Counted from the first letter of the stretch, positions 14,156 to 22,850 are shown. The stretch is 38,950 nt of DNA from an uncultured Clostridia bacterium (GCA_937916395.1 CALFTN010000029.1:1-38950); one strand, 5' to 3'. Notes: generated from the sequence alone by a model not told the origin. Translations and numbers: made by a program.

Positions 14156-14645
14156 AATTTTTGTCACCTAAAAATTCAAGAATTGTTTTTACCGCAGTAA
14201 ACCTATTTTTATAGCGTACATTTTCTGTAAAATTGTTTTGTAGCTTTATTACCTCAGTTTTATTGTTATAAGTAATTGAAATATATATAAGACCTACAGG
14301 CTTTTTTGTGTTGTCTGAAGTAGGGCCCGCAATACCAGTAATGCCTACTCCGACAGAAGTGTTCATAAGCTTTACTATGCCACAAGACATTTCTCTGGCA
14401 GTTTCTTCACTTACGGCACCAAAGTTTTTTAAGGTTTCTTCTTTAACACCTAAAACATTGTGCTTTATATCGTTACTGTAAGAACAGACGCCACCCATAA
14501 AAATTTCTGAAGAACCACTTACTTCAGTTATTATTTTGCTGAGCCATCCACCTGTGCAGGATTCTGCTGTGCTTAGTGTGAGGTTTTCGTTTTTGAATTT
14601 TTCTACAACCTTTTCACCAAGAGCTATTAATTCGCTTTCAACCAT
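14145..14645 (-). CDS. pncC: Nicotinamide-nucleotide amidase, CinA C-terminal family
   Basis: PncC hydrolyses NMN to nicotinate mononucleotide and ammonia for NAD salvage. The 166-aa protein is the stand-alone C-terminal CinA domain: LSTAESCTGGWLSKII with the catalytic Ser, SYSNDIKHNVLGV, GAVSEETAREM, VGVGITGIAGP and KPVGLIYISI. All key motifs are present, in contrast with the degenerate paralogous region two genes downstream. The ATG at 14645 overlaps the thiI end by 8 bp. The N-terminal CinA domain is missing from this gene, which is common. Confidence 0.93.
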   Translation of the reverse strand: MVESELIALGEKVVEKFKNENLTLSTAESCTGGWLSKIITEVSGSSEIFMGGVCSYSNDIKHNVLGVKEETLKNFGAVSEETAREMSCGIVKLMNTSVGVGITGIAGPTSDNTKKPVGLIYISITYNNKTEVIKLQNNFTENVRYKNRFTAVKTILEFLGDKNYAE

Positions 14646-15834
14646 TCATAACACCATCTGAATTTATAAAGATTTTTTTAATACCGTTAACAGCTTCTTC
14701 GCAGAGAGCATCAATATCGAGTGGTGCTTCTGCATTTTCTATATCAGCTAAAATCGGCTTTGTTTTAGGGTGTTTAGGTGTGAATACCGTGCAACAATCT
14801 TCATAAGGCTGAATTGAAATCTCAAATGTATTAATCTGCCTTGAAATTCTGATTATTTCTTCTTTATCCATACCGATAACTGGTCGGAATACCGGAAGTG
14901 AAGATACGGCGTCGGTACAACCTAACGCAAGCATAGTTTGACTTGCAACCTGTGCAACGCTTTCTCCGGTAATAAGAGCGTGACAATCAATTTTTTCTGC
15001 TAACATATTTGCAATTCGCATCATAAAACGACGCATAATAAGTGTAAAACAATCTTCAGGACATTTTTCTTTGATTTCTTCCTGAATATGTGTGAAAGGA
15101 ACTGTGTAAAGAGAAATTCTGCCACTGTAAAGAGCAACCTTTGAAAGAAGCTCATGAACCTTTTGCTCTGCTCTTTCAGAAGTGTATGGAGGAGAAGCAA
15201 AGTGAATTGCAGAAAGGTCAATACCACGTTTTGCCATCATATACCCTGCAACAGGGCTATCAATACCGCCAGAAATAAGAAGAAGGCCTTTGCCGGATGT
15301 GCCAACTGGCATACCACCAGCACCTTTTGTCTGGTTGCCCCTTATGTAAGCCTCTTCGCGGATTTCAACTGTTACTGTGATTTCAGGATTGTGAACATCA
15401 ACAGTAAGATGTGGAAAGGTATCTAAAAGTCTTTCACCAAGTCTTGCAGAAATCTCAGGAGAGGTGAGAGGGAATTTTTTATCTGCTCTTTTTGCTTCAA
15501 CCTTGAAGGTTGAAACTTCTTCAAGCTGGTCTTTTAAATAGACAGGTGCTAAATCCAATATTTTATCAATATCTTTTTCAGTTACTGCAGCACGTGAAAA
15601 GCCTGCAATACCGAAAACGTGAGAAATCTCATAACATACTGCTTCAAAGTCAATTTCCTCATCAACTGGGGTTATTGTTATTGTTGACTGTGATTTTTTG
15701 AATTGAAAGTTGCCATATTTTTTAATGCGCCAACGAATGTTTTTAACTAAAACATCTTCAAATGTAGAACGGTTCAATCCTTTTAAAGCTAATTCGCCGT
15801 CTTTTATAAGAATAATTTCTTTCATATTTATCAT
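14638..15834 (-). CDS. thiI: tRNA 4-thiouridine synthase ThiI
   Basis: ThiI adenylates U8 of tRNA and transfers sulfur from a cysteine desulfurase; it may also serve thiamine thiazole synthesis. The 398-aa protein has an N-terminal ferredoxin-like part, a THUMP domain (about 60-165) and a PP-loop domain starting LLLISGGIDSPVAGYM (SGGxDS). There is no C-terminal rhodanese domain, as usual in Firmicutes. The first ATG overlaps the iscS TGA by 4 bp (ATGA); the ATG at codon 4 (15825) is an alternative. The sulfur donor is encoded directly upstream. Confidence 0.95.
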   Translation of the reverse strand: MINMKEIILIKDGELALKGLNRSTFEDVLVKNIRWRIKKYGNFQFKKSQSTITITPVDEEIDFEAVCYEISHVFGIAGFSRAAVTEKDIDKILDLAPVYLKDQLEEVSTFKVEAKRADKKFPLTSPEISARLGERLLDTFPHLTVDVHNPEITVTVEIREEAYIRGNQTKGAGGMPVGTSGKGLLLISGGIDSPVAGYMMAKRGIDLSAIHFASPPYTSERAEQKVHELLSKVALYSGRISLYTVPFTHIQEEIKEKCPEDCFTLIMRRFMMRIANMLAEKIDCHALITGESVAQVASQTMLALGCTDAVSSLPVFRPVIGMDKEEIIRISRQINTFEISIQPYEDCCTVFTPKHPKTKPILADIENAEAPLDIDALCEEAVNGIKKIFINSDGVMNG

Positions 15835-16955
15835 TTTCCGTATTTCTGATTAATTTCTTTTATTGCTTCAATGAGAAGTGTAACTTCTTCTTTTGTGTTA
15901 TATCTTGAAAAGCTGATTCTTACAGCTGAATCGATTAGTTTGCTGTCTAACTCCATAGCTGTAAGCACAGGACTTCTGTGCCCCATTTTACAAGCAGAGC
16001 CTGCAGAAATCTGAATGTTTCTTTCACTCATAAAATTAACTATTGGCTGACTTGGTAAACCGAGAATTGAAATATTTAAAATGTAAGGTATAGCATCGTC
16101 TGGTGAATTGATTTTTACACTTTTTAAATCTTTTATGCTTTCTATTAGATAGCTTTTTAATTCAGCAACCTTGTAGGAGTTTGCTTTAATGTCTCCAACT
16201 TCTTCTGCTGCGACACCAAACCCCATAATTGCTGGCGTAGCCTGTGTACCGGCAAAAATATTACTTTCCTGTTCGCCACCAAGCATATATGGTTTGATAA
16301 TATTTTTGGCTTTTAAATAAATTCCGCCAACGCCTTTAGGGCCGTGAATTTTGTGAGCGCTTATGGTAATAATATCTGCACCAAGAGAATTCGGTGAAAC
16401 AGGAATTTTGCCGAAAGCCTGAACACAGTCAGAATGAATTAAAGCAGGTGCTTTTGCTCTTTTAACTGCTGAGCGAATTTTTGAAACAGGCATTACAGAG
16501 CCGATTTCATTATTTACTGCCATCATTGAAACTAAAATAGTTTTATCATTGATTGCTGAAAACAAATCAGATTCGTTTATGTTGCCGTTTTTGTCTGGCT
16601 TCAGTCTTATAACCTCAACACCATTTTGCTCAAGTTTTTTTATAGGCTCTGAAACGCTTGGGTGCTCAATAGAGGTGGTAACAATTCTGTTGCCGAGTCT
16701 TTTTTGTTTTTCAAAAGCTCCAAAAATTGCGGTGTTGTTAGCCGCTGTGCCGGATGAAGTAAAAAAGAAATTTTCCTGAGGGCAACCTAAAAGAGAAGAA
16801 ACTTGCTTTCTGGCTTTATTGAGTGCATTGTTTGCATCAGTACCTAAAGAGTGAAGCGAAGACGGATTACCCCAACATTCTCTAAGAGAAAAGTTGACAG
16901 CGTCAATTACATTTTCACTAGGCTTTGTAGTAGCACTATTATCAAAATAAGCCAA
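15831..16955 (-). CDS. iscS: Cysteine desulfurase, NifS/IscS family
   Basis: This PLP enzyme turns cysteine into alanine and enzyme-bound persulfide. The 374-aa protein begins MAYFDNSATTKPS. The PLP lysine is in SAHKIHGPKGVGG, the aspartate and His of the PLP site are in ALIHSDCVQAFGK, and the active-site Cys is in AGSACKMGHRSP. It corresponds to the NifZ/IscS type that partners ThiI. The start is TTG at 16955, with GGAGGTG 8 nt upstream. It is the first gene of a seven-gene run to 8613, behind the promoter 16984-17012. Its likely main role is sulfur supply to ThiI. Confidence 0.95.
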   Translation of the reverse strand: MAYFDNSATTKPSENVIDAVNFSLRECWGNPSSLHSLGTDANNALNKARKQVSSLLGCPQENFFFTSSGTAANNTAIFGAFEKQKRLGNRIVTTSIEHPSVSEPIKKLEQNGVEVIRLKPDKNGNINESDLFSAINDKTILVSMMAVNNEIGSVMPVSKIRSAVKRAKAPALIHSDCVQAFGKIPVSPNSLGADIITISAHKIHGPKGVGGIYLKAKNIIKPYMLGGEQESNIFAGTQATPAIMGFGVAAEEVGDIKANSYKVAELKSYLIESIKDLKSVKINSPDDAIPYILNISILGLPSQPIVNFMSERNIQISAGSACKMGHRSPVLTAMELDSKLIDSAVRISFSRYNTKEEVTLLIEAIKEINQKYGK

Positions 16956-16983
16956 AGAGCATACACCTCCATTTAACCAATAA

Positions 16984-17012
16984 ATTATACTATATAAAAG
17001 AGGATTTGTAAA
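16984..17012 (-). promoter_or_regulatory. Promoter of the iscS-thiI-pncC-sortase operon
   Basis: On the minus strand TTTACA (17007-17012), a 17-nt spacer and TATAAT (16984-16989) match consensus at 11 of 12 positions. Confidence 0.8.
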
Positions 17013-17091
17013 TGCTTTTAATGAAGTTTCCTTACGAAAAAAATGAATAATTTTTTAAATTTTTGGAAAAAATAAAATTTGGGTGATAAAT

Positions 17092-18435
17092 ATGAAAAAA
17101 AGCAGAAGAAAAACTATAAGAATAACATCATTTTTAGTGGCGATAATGGTGTGTCTTGTAACACTTAGTGCGATAAGTACTGTGAATTACGTAAAAAGTA
17201 GCAGACTTTTAAAAGCCTCAAGAGAAAGAGCTTTAACAGAATTAGGTACACAATTAGACACAATAAGCCTGAATTTGGATAAATGCTTATATGCCTCAAC
17301 TTCACCTATGATAGCGGGGATTTCTACTGAAGTCTGGCGAGCTTCAACTGCAGCAAAAACAAATCTTTCAGAAATTACAGATGGTGAAGCAGAGCTTTCG
17401 AGTATATATAAATTTCTCTCTCAGGTTGGCGAATATACAATGACACTTAATGAAAAAAGTGCTAAAGGTGAAAAATTTTCAAAAGAAGAAATCAAAAATC
17501 TGAAAACTTTAGGCGAATATGCAAAAAAGCTAAGTGACGAAGTAAATTATTTAATAAGCGAAGAGCAGAATGGCGATTTAAGCTTTGAATATGTAAAATC
17601 AACACTCAAAGAGGATACAGAAAACGAGAAGCTTTATTTAGGACAGGAGCTTGATGATGCTACACAAACTATGACGGATTACCCCACACTTATTTATGAT
17701 GGTCCTTTTTCAGATAATATAGACACTAAAAAATCTGCTTTGATTGAAAATTTGCCAGAAATTTCTAAGGAAGAAGCTCTTAGAAAAGCGGCAATATTTT
17801 TGAATATAAATGAAACAGAGCTTTATTTTTTAAGTGAAAGTAAAGGGAATCTTGATTGCTATAATTTTTATAATACTTCACTTACAATTTCTGTAACAAA
17901 AAAAGGCGGAATAGTAACTTATATGCTTTATTCACGCTTTGCAGATGAAAGCACATTAACACACGAAGAAGCAATAGAAAAAGCAAGATTTTTTCTTAAT
18001 CAGCGTGGCTACAAAAATATAAAGGAAAGCTATTACGCTGTAGTAGATGGCATTATGACAATCAATTTTGCTTTTTATGAGAACGATATAATTTATTACA
18101 CTGATTTAATAAAAGTAAGTGTAGCACTTGATAATGGTGATATAACAGCATTTGATTCTACAGGTTATTTAATGAATCACACCAAGAGAAGTGAAAAAGG
18201 TAAAAATAAATACACAATAGAAGAGGCAAAAAAGCTTCTTAACACTTCACTAAAGGTAAAATCCTCAAAAAAAGTGTATATTCCAACAGATTTTGGAACA
18301 GAAATTTTTGCTTATGAATATCATTGCATAGCACCAGATGAAAAAGAAATTTTAGTTTATATTGACCCAAAAACTGGTGTAGAAGCAGAAATTTTAATTC
18401 TTCTTTACAGTGATAATGGTGTTCTTACAAAATAA
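17092..18435 (+). CDS. ypeB: Spore germination protein YpeB
   Basis: YpeB is a forespore membrane protein that stabilises and localises the cortex-lytic enzyme SleB. The 447-aa protein has an N-terminal signal anchor (ITSFLVAIMVCLVTLSAIS), a helical N-terminal domain and PepSY-type repeats (about residues 240-440). The segment YPTLIYDGPFSDNIDTKKSA is the YpeB signature. I chose the ATG at 17092, with GGGTGAT 5 nt upstream, over the GTG at 17083. In Bacillus the gene follows sleB under sigma-G; here no sleB is in the window. TGAATA at 17043-17048 could be a sigma-G -35, but no good -10 follows. Confidence 0.92.
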   Translation: MKKSRRKTIRITSFLVAIMVCLVTLSAISTVNYVKSSRLLKASRERALTELGTQLDTISLNLDKCLYASTSPMIAGISTEVWRASTAAKTNLSEITDGEAELSSIYKFLSQVGEYTMTLNEKSAKGEKFSKEEIKNLKTLGEYAKKLSDEVNYLISEEQNGDLSFEYVKSTLKEDTENEKLYLGQELDDATQTMTDYPTLIYDGPFSDNIDTKKSALIENLPEISKEEALRKAAIFLNINETELYFLSESKGNLDCYNFYNTSLTISVTKKGGIVTYMLYSRFADESTLTHEEAIEKARFFLNQRGYKNIKESYYAVVDGIMTINFAFYENDIIYYTDLIKVSVALDNGDITAFDSTGYLMNHTKRSEKGKNKYTIEEAKKLLNTSLKVKSSKKVYIPTDFGTEIFAYEYHCIAPDEKEILVYIDPKTGVEAEILILLYSDNGVLTK

Positions 18436-18489
18436 AAGTAATAAAAAAGAGTATTTGTGAAAAAATAAAAAAGAAAGGATGTGAAATCA

Positions 18490-18768
18490 ATGAAAAAGAT
18501 TATAACACTTAGCGTTGCAGTTCTTTGTGTTGCTTTGGTTGCTGTTTTGTTCTATGGTTGCGGTAATGACACAGAGGATATGACAACAACTACAACTGAA
18601 GGTACTTCTTCTGACATGACTGATATTGTAACATTACCTGATGTCAGTGATGGTATGGTTACTGATGTTTCAGGTGAAAATGAAAACGGATTAGTAGGCG
18701 ATATCGTAACTGATGTATCAGAAGGTGTTTCAGAAGGCGTATCTGATATGAGAAGTGCAATGAGATAA
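18490..18768 (+). CDS. Small lipoprotein, Thr/Asp/Ser-rich
   Basis: This 92-aa protein has a lipoprotein signal peptide: Met-Lys-Lys, a hydrophobic core and the lipobox LFYGC (Cys at about residue 24). The mature part is low complexity (TTTTTEGTSSDMTD, VTDVSEGVSEGVSDM) with no domain I recognise. The ATG at 18490 is preferred to the GTG at 18481, which almost touches AAAGGA. It starts 54 bp after ypeB and shares its terminator, so it may be co-expressed during sporulation. That would make it a spore-envelope lipoprotein, but this rests on position alone. Confidence 0.75.
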   Translation: MKKIITLSVAVLCVALVAVLFYGCGNDTEDMTTTTTEGTSSDMTDIVTLPDVSDGMVTDVSGENENGLVGDIVTDVSEGVSEGVSDMRSAMR

Positions 18769-18774
18769 AAAATT

Positions 18775-18816
18775 AAAAGAACTGAAGAATTCTTTGAATT
18801 TTTCAGTTCTTTTTTA
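18775..18816. terminator. Bidirectional terminator between ypeB-lipoprotein and alkD
   Basis: The arms 18775-18786 (AAAAGAACTGAA) and 18802-18813 pair perfectly and are followed by T's. The 3' arm overlaps the last codons and TGA of the minus-strand gene ending at 18803. Confidence 0.8.
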
Positions 18817-19489
18817 TTTTTAAGGTTTTAAGATACTCTTTTTGTTCTTTTGTTATTCTGTAGCTCTCAATAGCTTTTTGGATGGTTTTGTTATGTACCC
18901 ATAATGGCAATTTTTTATTTTCAAGAAACTTTATTGTAGTGTCATATTGCTTAGCGAGTGCAGTTGCAAAATACCAGGCAATCATCATATTTACATAATA
19001 TTCATCTGACCTTATTTCAGATATTTTTGTAATATATGAAACATCGAAGCTTTCATCAAGATAGTAAGCCATATACATTTTGATTGCAAATCGGATTGTA
19101 TATGGATGGGAAGAATTTAACCATATATTTAGCTGCTCTGGTAAAATATCAAGATGCTTTTTAAAGATTTTAATGCTCATGATGTCGCATACAGCCCAAT
19201 TATCTACATAAGGCAAGAATTTGTTTAAAGCGTCTATTGTTTCGCCATAATTTTTTGTGTTTTCAAGCAATAAAGCGTGTAAAATATTTTCTTCTAGATA
19301 TTTATGTGGTAATGAATTTAAAAATTTATTTGCAAAGTCAGTGTTTCTGATTTCTTTTTCATATCTTCGTAAAACAGGGACTCTTACACCGATAATATCC
19401 TCCTTTTCTACATTGGGGATAAGCTTGCTGTTAAAATCTCTATATTCTTTATCCTGAAAAGAAAATAAATCCTCTAGTATTCTATTCAT
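18803..19489 (-). CDS. alkD: DNA alkylation repair protein, AlkD family
   Basis: AlkD-type enzymes are all-helical HEAT-like glycosylases that release N3- and N7-alkylpurines. The 228-aa length is typical. Family features are VRVPVLRRYEKEI near the N-terminus, FLPYVDNWAVCDIMS (the DNWAVCD core), a segment HPYTIRFAIKMYMAYYLDE and the C-terminal NKTIQKAIESYRIT. GGTGA lies 5 nt before the ATG. It has its own promoter (19505-19533), divergent from the GDPD gene with abutting -35 boxes. The symbol is by family; some members lack glycosylase activity. Confidence 0.85.
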   Translation of the reverse strand: MNRILEDLFSFQDKEYRDFNSKLIPNVEKEDIIGVRVPVLRRYEKEIRNTDFANKFLNSLPHKYLEENILHALLLENTKNYGETIDALNKFLPYVDNWAVCDIMSIKIFKKHLDILPEQLNIWLNSSHPYTIRFAIKMYMAYYLDESFDVSYITKISEIRSDEYYVNMMIAWYFATALAKQYDTTIKFLENKKLPLWVHNKTIQKAIESYRITKEQKEYLKTLKIKKN

Positions 19490-19504
19490 AAAATCACCAA
19501 TATA

Positions 19505-19533
19505 ATTATAGTACTTTTTAGCTTCTTTGTAAA
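19505..19533 (-). promoter_or_regulatory. Promoter of alkD
   Basis: On the minus strand TTTACA (19528-19533), a 17-nt spacer and TATAAT (19505-19510). Its -35 box directly abuts that of the divergent promoter. Confidence 0.8.
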
Positions 19534-19562
19534 TTGACTTTTTAGTATAATTATGGTAGATT
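19534..19562 (+). promoter_or_regulatory. Promoter of the GDPD-MATE-IMPase unit
   Basis: TTGACT (19534-19539), a 17-nt spacer and TAGATT (19557-19562). It lies back to back with the alkD promoter with no base between the -35 hexamers. Confidence 0.65.
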
Positions 19563-19590
19563 ATTTTTATAAATGCTGGGAGATGAAGAT

Positions 19591-20616
19591 ATGAGTAAAG
19601 AAAAAAAAGATACTAAAAATAAAAGTAATAAAAAAATATTGTGTAATATTGTTAAAACAATTGCTGTGTTACTTGCGGCTTTAGTTGTAGTAATGATTGG
19701 TGCAGCTGTTTTGTGCTATACTTCAGAAGGCGAAGCCCCATTGAAAGAAGAGATGACCAATCCATTTATTAAAACTGAAAAAACCTTTGTTTCAGCACAC
19801 CGTTCAGGTGCAGATATTGCTCCTGAAAATACAATGATGGCTTTCCAGTACTGTGTGCAGAATGAAAATTTTAATGTTGACACATTTGAATTTGATTTGC
19901 ATATCACAAAGGATAATAAGCTTATTTTACTGCATGATGATACATTAGACAGAACAACAAATGCCAAGGATGAATTTGGTTATGAAAAAGTAAAGCCAAG
20001 CGAAAAAAACTTTGAGGAATTAAAGGTTCTTAATTTCGGTGAGAACTTTGAAACCCCTGATGGTAAATACCCATACAGAAATCTTCGTGGTAACGATATA
20101 CCAGAAAATCTTAAGGTAGTTCTTTTAGAGGATGTGCTTGATTATCTTGAGAGTAATGGTGATTTTACTTACATAATTGAAATTAAGGATAAAGGTGAAA
20201 ATGGCTTTAAGGCTGCAGATGAGCTTTATAGAATTTTAACTGAAAGAAAATTACTTCAAAAGGTGGTTTTCGGTACATTTAATGGTGATGTAACAAAATA
20301 TGTTGATGAAAATTACCCTGATATGCTTCGTTCTTCATCTATTGTAGAAGTAGTTCTTTTCTATTTAGCAGCAGCTTATAATATTGATTTGAATGAAGGT
20401 TTTTATAAATTTGATGCGTTACAGATTCCTACAAATCAATACGGAATTTTAATGCTCGGTTCAGAACGAGTAATAAATTATGCTCACAGACACAATTTAG
20501 CAGTTCAGTACTGGACTATAAACGAAGAGGATGAAATAAAGCGACTTAGTGAAATTGGTGCAGATTGTATTATGTCTGATGTTCCTGATTTGGCTTATGA
20601 TGTTATAAATAATTAA
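19591..20616 (+). CDS. Membrane-anchored glycerophosphodiester phosphodiesterase
   Basis: GDPD enzymes cleave glycerophosphodiesters to glycerol-3-phosphate and an alcohol. After a short basic cytosolic end comes one membrane helix (about residues 24-43), so the catalytic domain should face outside. Catalytic residues are visible in SAHRSGADIAPENTMMAF (HR, PENT), EFDLHITKDNKLILLHDDT (E-x-D, second catalytic His in LHDDT) and YIIEIKD. A Ser is inserted in the usual HRG motif (HRSG). I chose the ATG at 19591, with GGGAG about 9 nt upstream, over the ATG at 19573. It is followed by MATE and IMPase genes in the same direction. Confidence 0.9.
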   Translation: MSKEKKDTKNKSNKKILCNIVKTIAVLLAALVVVMIGAAVLCYTSEGEAPLKEEMTNPFIKTEKTFVSAHRSGADIAPENTMMAFQYCVQNENFNVDTFEFDLHITKDNKLILLHDDTLDRTTNAKDEFGYEKVKPSEKNFEELKVLNFGENFETPDGKYPYRNLRGNDIPENLKVVLLEDVLDYLESNGDFTYIIEIKDKGENGFKAADELYRILTERKLLQKVVFGTFNGDVTKYVDENYPDMLRSSSIVEVVLFYLAAAYNIDLNEGFYKFDALQIPTNQYGILMLGSERVINYAHRHNLAVQYWTINEEDEIKRLSEIGADCIMSDVPDLAYDVINN

Positions 20617-20623
20617 AAAAGAT

Positions 20624-20651
20624 AGGGGTGATAGTTTTTGCTATCACCCCT
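20624..20651 (+). promoter_or_regulatory. Intercistronic hairpin just before the MATE ribosome binding site
   Basis: The arms AGGGGTGATAG (20624-20634) and CTATCACCCCT (20641-20651) give a perfect 11-bp stem with a TTTTTG loop. GAGGAG TTTTT ATG of the next gene begins one base later. There is no T-run directly after the stem, so read-through with mRNA processing or partial attenuation is more likely than full termination. Confidence 0.7.
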
Positions 20652-20662
20652 GAGGAGTTTTT

Positions 20663-22030
20663 ATGGTAAAGGATATGACAAAAGGCAGTCCTATGAAAAT
20701 AATCATAAGATTTTGCCTTCCACTGATGCTTGGTAATTTATTCCAACAGTTTTATAATATGGCAGATACAATTATCGTTGGTAAGTTTGTTGGTAAAACT
20801 GCACTTTCTGCAGTTGGCTCTGTGGGACCTCTGAACTTTCTTGTAATTGGCTCTATACTTGGTCTTTGCACAGGCTTTGCAATTCCTATAGCTCAGAGCT
20901 TTGGTGCACAGAATTTTAAAAAATTAAGAAAAATTACTGCGAATATTATTTACACAAGTATTGCTATGGGCATATTGCTCACAATAGTGGTTGTAGCGTT
21001 CACAAAACCACTTTTAAGAGTTCTCAATACACCGGATGATATTTTCGAAGATGCATATAATTATATTGTTATAATTTTTCTGGGTATTGGCGCTACAATG
21101 CTTTATAATATAGTGTCAAGCATAATTCGCTCGTTGGGTGATAGCAAAACACCACTTTATTTCTTGATTTTTTCATCACTTTTAAATATTGGACTTGATT
21201 TACTTTTAATTATTGTATTTAAAATGGGTGTTAGTGGTGCGGCAATAGCAACAGTAATTTCTCAGCTTGTTTCGGGAATTCTTTGCCTTGTGTTTGTAAT
21301 TAAAAATTACCCAATGCTTCACTTTAAAGAGGGTGACAAAAAACCAGATTTTAAATGTATAAAAGAGCTTGTAGGCAATGGTGTTCCAATGGCACTTCAA
21401 TGCTCAATAACTGCTATTGGTTCTGTAATGCTTCAATCTTGTGTTAATACATTAGGCTCAAATGCTATTGCGGCTATGACTATAGGTGCAAAAACTCAGC
21501 TTATGATAGTTTTGCCATCAGAAACAATAGGTATTACTATGGCAACATATTGCGGTCAGAATTTGGGAGCAAGAAAATACGACAGAATTAAAAAGGGTAT
21601 TTTCAGTGCTACAATTCTTGGTATAGCATATTCTGTTGTTGCATTTTTTATTGCAAGATATTTAGGTTCATTTATCGGGCTCTTGTTTATAGATGGAAGT
21701 GAAGTAGCAGTTTTAGAGCTTTCACAAAGATTTTTAGATACTTGTGCATGGTTTTACCCAATACTCACATTTATTTTCATTTATCGTAATGCACTTCAAG
21801 GCTTAGGTTATGGCACAACTGCAATGTTTGCCGGTTTTTTCGAACTTGCTGCGCGTGGTGGTGTAGGCTTCGGATTTGTATTAGAATATGGCTTTGCAGC
21901 TGCATGCTTTGCAAACCCTGTTGCTTGGTTTGCGGCAGATATATTGCTTGTGCCAGCATATTTTGTGGTGATGAAAAAATTGAAGAATAGTTTTTTGATA
22001 GAAGAGAAACTAGGTGGAAATAATGATTGA
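20663..22030 (+). CDS. MATE family efflux transporter
   Basis: This 455-aa protein with 12 predicted helices in two similar halves exports drugs or metabolites against Na+ or H+ influx. The N-terminus (MVKDMTKGSPMKIIIRFCLP followed by LMLGNLFQQFYNMADTIIVG) is the typical start of clostridial MATE proteins of the DinF/NorM group, and the motif repeats in the second half around VPMALQCSITAIGSVMLQSC. GAGGAG lies 5 nt before the ATG, directly after a strong hairpin. It overlaps the IMPase gene by 8 bp. The substrate cannot be told. Confidence 0.92.
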   Translation: MVKDMTKGSPMKIIIRFCLPLMLGNLFQQFYNMADTIIVGKFVGKTALSAVGSVGPLNFLVIGSILGLCTGFAIPIAQSFGAQNFKKLRKITANIIYTSIAMGILLTIVVVAFTKPLLRVLNTPDDIFEDAYNYIVIIFLGIGATMLYNIVSSIIRSLGDSKTPLYFLIFSSLLNIGLDLLLIIVFKMGVSGAAIATVISQLVSGILCLVFVIKNYPMLHFKEGDKKPDFKCIKELVGNGVPMALQCSITAIGSVMLQSCVNTLGSNAIAAMTIGAKTQLMIVLPSETIGITMATYCGQNLGARKYDRIKKGIFSATILGIAYSVVAFFIARYLGSFIGLLFIDGSEVAVLELSQRFLDTCAWFYPILTFIFIYRNALQGLGYGTTAMFAGFFELAARGGVGFGFVLEYGFAAACFANPVAWFAADILLVPAYFVVMKKLKNSFLIEEKLGGNND

Positions 22031-22823
22031 TTATATTGCAATAGAAAGCTGTATAAAAAAAGCTGGTAAAATGATTTTAAATGCAAATTTAGAAAATGCT
22101 TCCGTTGAAAAGAAAATTGGAGATGCAAATTTCTGTACAGAATATGATGTGAAGGTTCAGAAATTTTTAATTGATGAGCTTTCAGCAATCTTACCAGAAG
22201 CATCATTCTTCGGCGAAGAAGATACAAGCAACAATGTAAGAGATTTAAACAAAGAATATATATTTTACATAGACCCAATAGACGGAACAACAAATTTTAT
22301 GTTTAATTACTATCATAGTTCTGTTTCAGTAGGGCTTTCAAAAAACGGTGAAATGATTGCTGGCTTTGTTTACAATCCATTTGTAGACAAGCTTTATAAA
22401 GCGATTAAAAATCAAGGTGCTTTTCTTAATGATAAAAAGCTTAACATAAAGGATTTGTCTGTTGACGAAGGAATTGTTGCATTTGGATGTGCAAGATATA
22501 ATGAATGTGACATTAATATATTATTTGAAACAGTAAAAGATTTATTTTTAAAAAGTCTTTCAATAAGAAGTGGTGGATCGGCTGCTATAGATATAAGCAG
22601 AGTTGCAGAGGGTAGTAATGTTATTTATTTAGAATACAGATTACAGCCGTATGATTTTGCAGCGGCATCTGTAATAATAGAAGAAGCTGGCGGCATTATA
22701 ACAAGAATAGGCGGTGGCAAAATATCTCTTACAGAGCCTTGTTCAATCTTAGCAGGTACTAAAAAAGCGCACAAAGAGGTAATGAAAATCGCAAAAGAAA
22801 AAGGCTACAACAGCGATTTTTAA
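22023..22823 (+). CDS. Inositol monophosphatase family protein
   Basis: This Mg2+-dependent phosphatase of the IMPase/CysQ/FBPase fold has 266 aa. Metal-binding motifs are FFGEEDT (GEED), IDPIDGTTNF (DPIDGT) and YDFAAASVIIEEAGG (the W/Y-D-x-A motif), with RSGGSAAIDISRVAEG before it. The substrate could be inositol-1-phosphate, PAP or another sugar phosphate. I chose the ATG at 22023, with AGGTGG 5 nt upstream; it overlaps the MATE stop. The bulk sequence is complete with no missing catalytic residue. Confidence 0.92.
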   Translation: MIDYIAIESCIKKAGKMILNANLENASVEKKIGDANFCTEYDVKVQKFLIDELSAILPEASFFGEEDTSNNVRDLNKEYIFYIDPIDGTTNFMFNYYHSSVSVGLSKNGEMIAGFVYNPFVDKLYKAIKNQGAFLNDKKLNIKDLSVDEGIVAFGCARYNECDINILFETVKDLFLKSLSIRSGGSAAIDISRVAEGSNVIYLEYRLQPYDFAAASVIIEEAGGIITRIGGGKISLTEPCSILAGTKKAHKEVMKIAKEKGYNSDF

Positions 22824-22850
22824 ATTAACAAACATTGTCAAAAAAATTTT

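Noticed and set aside
17043..17070. Sigma-G promoter before ypeB
   Set aside because: TGAATA is present, but the sequence at the -10 distance is a run of A's without the CATAHTA pattern.
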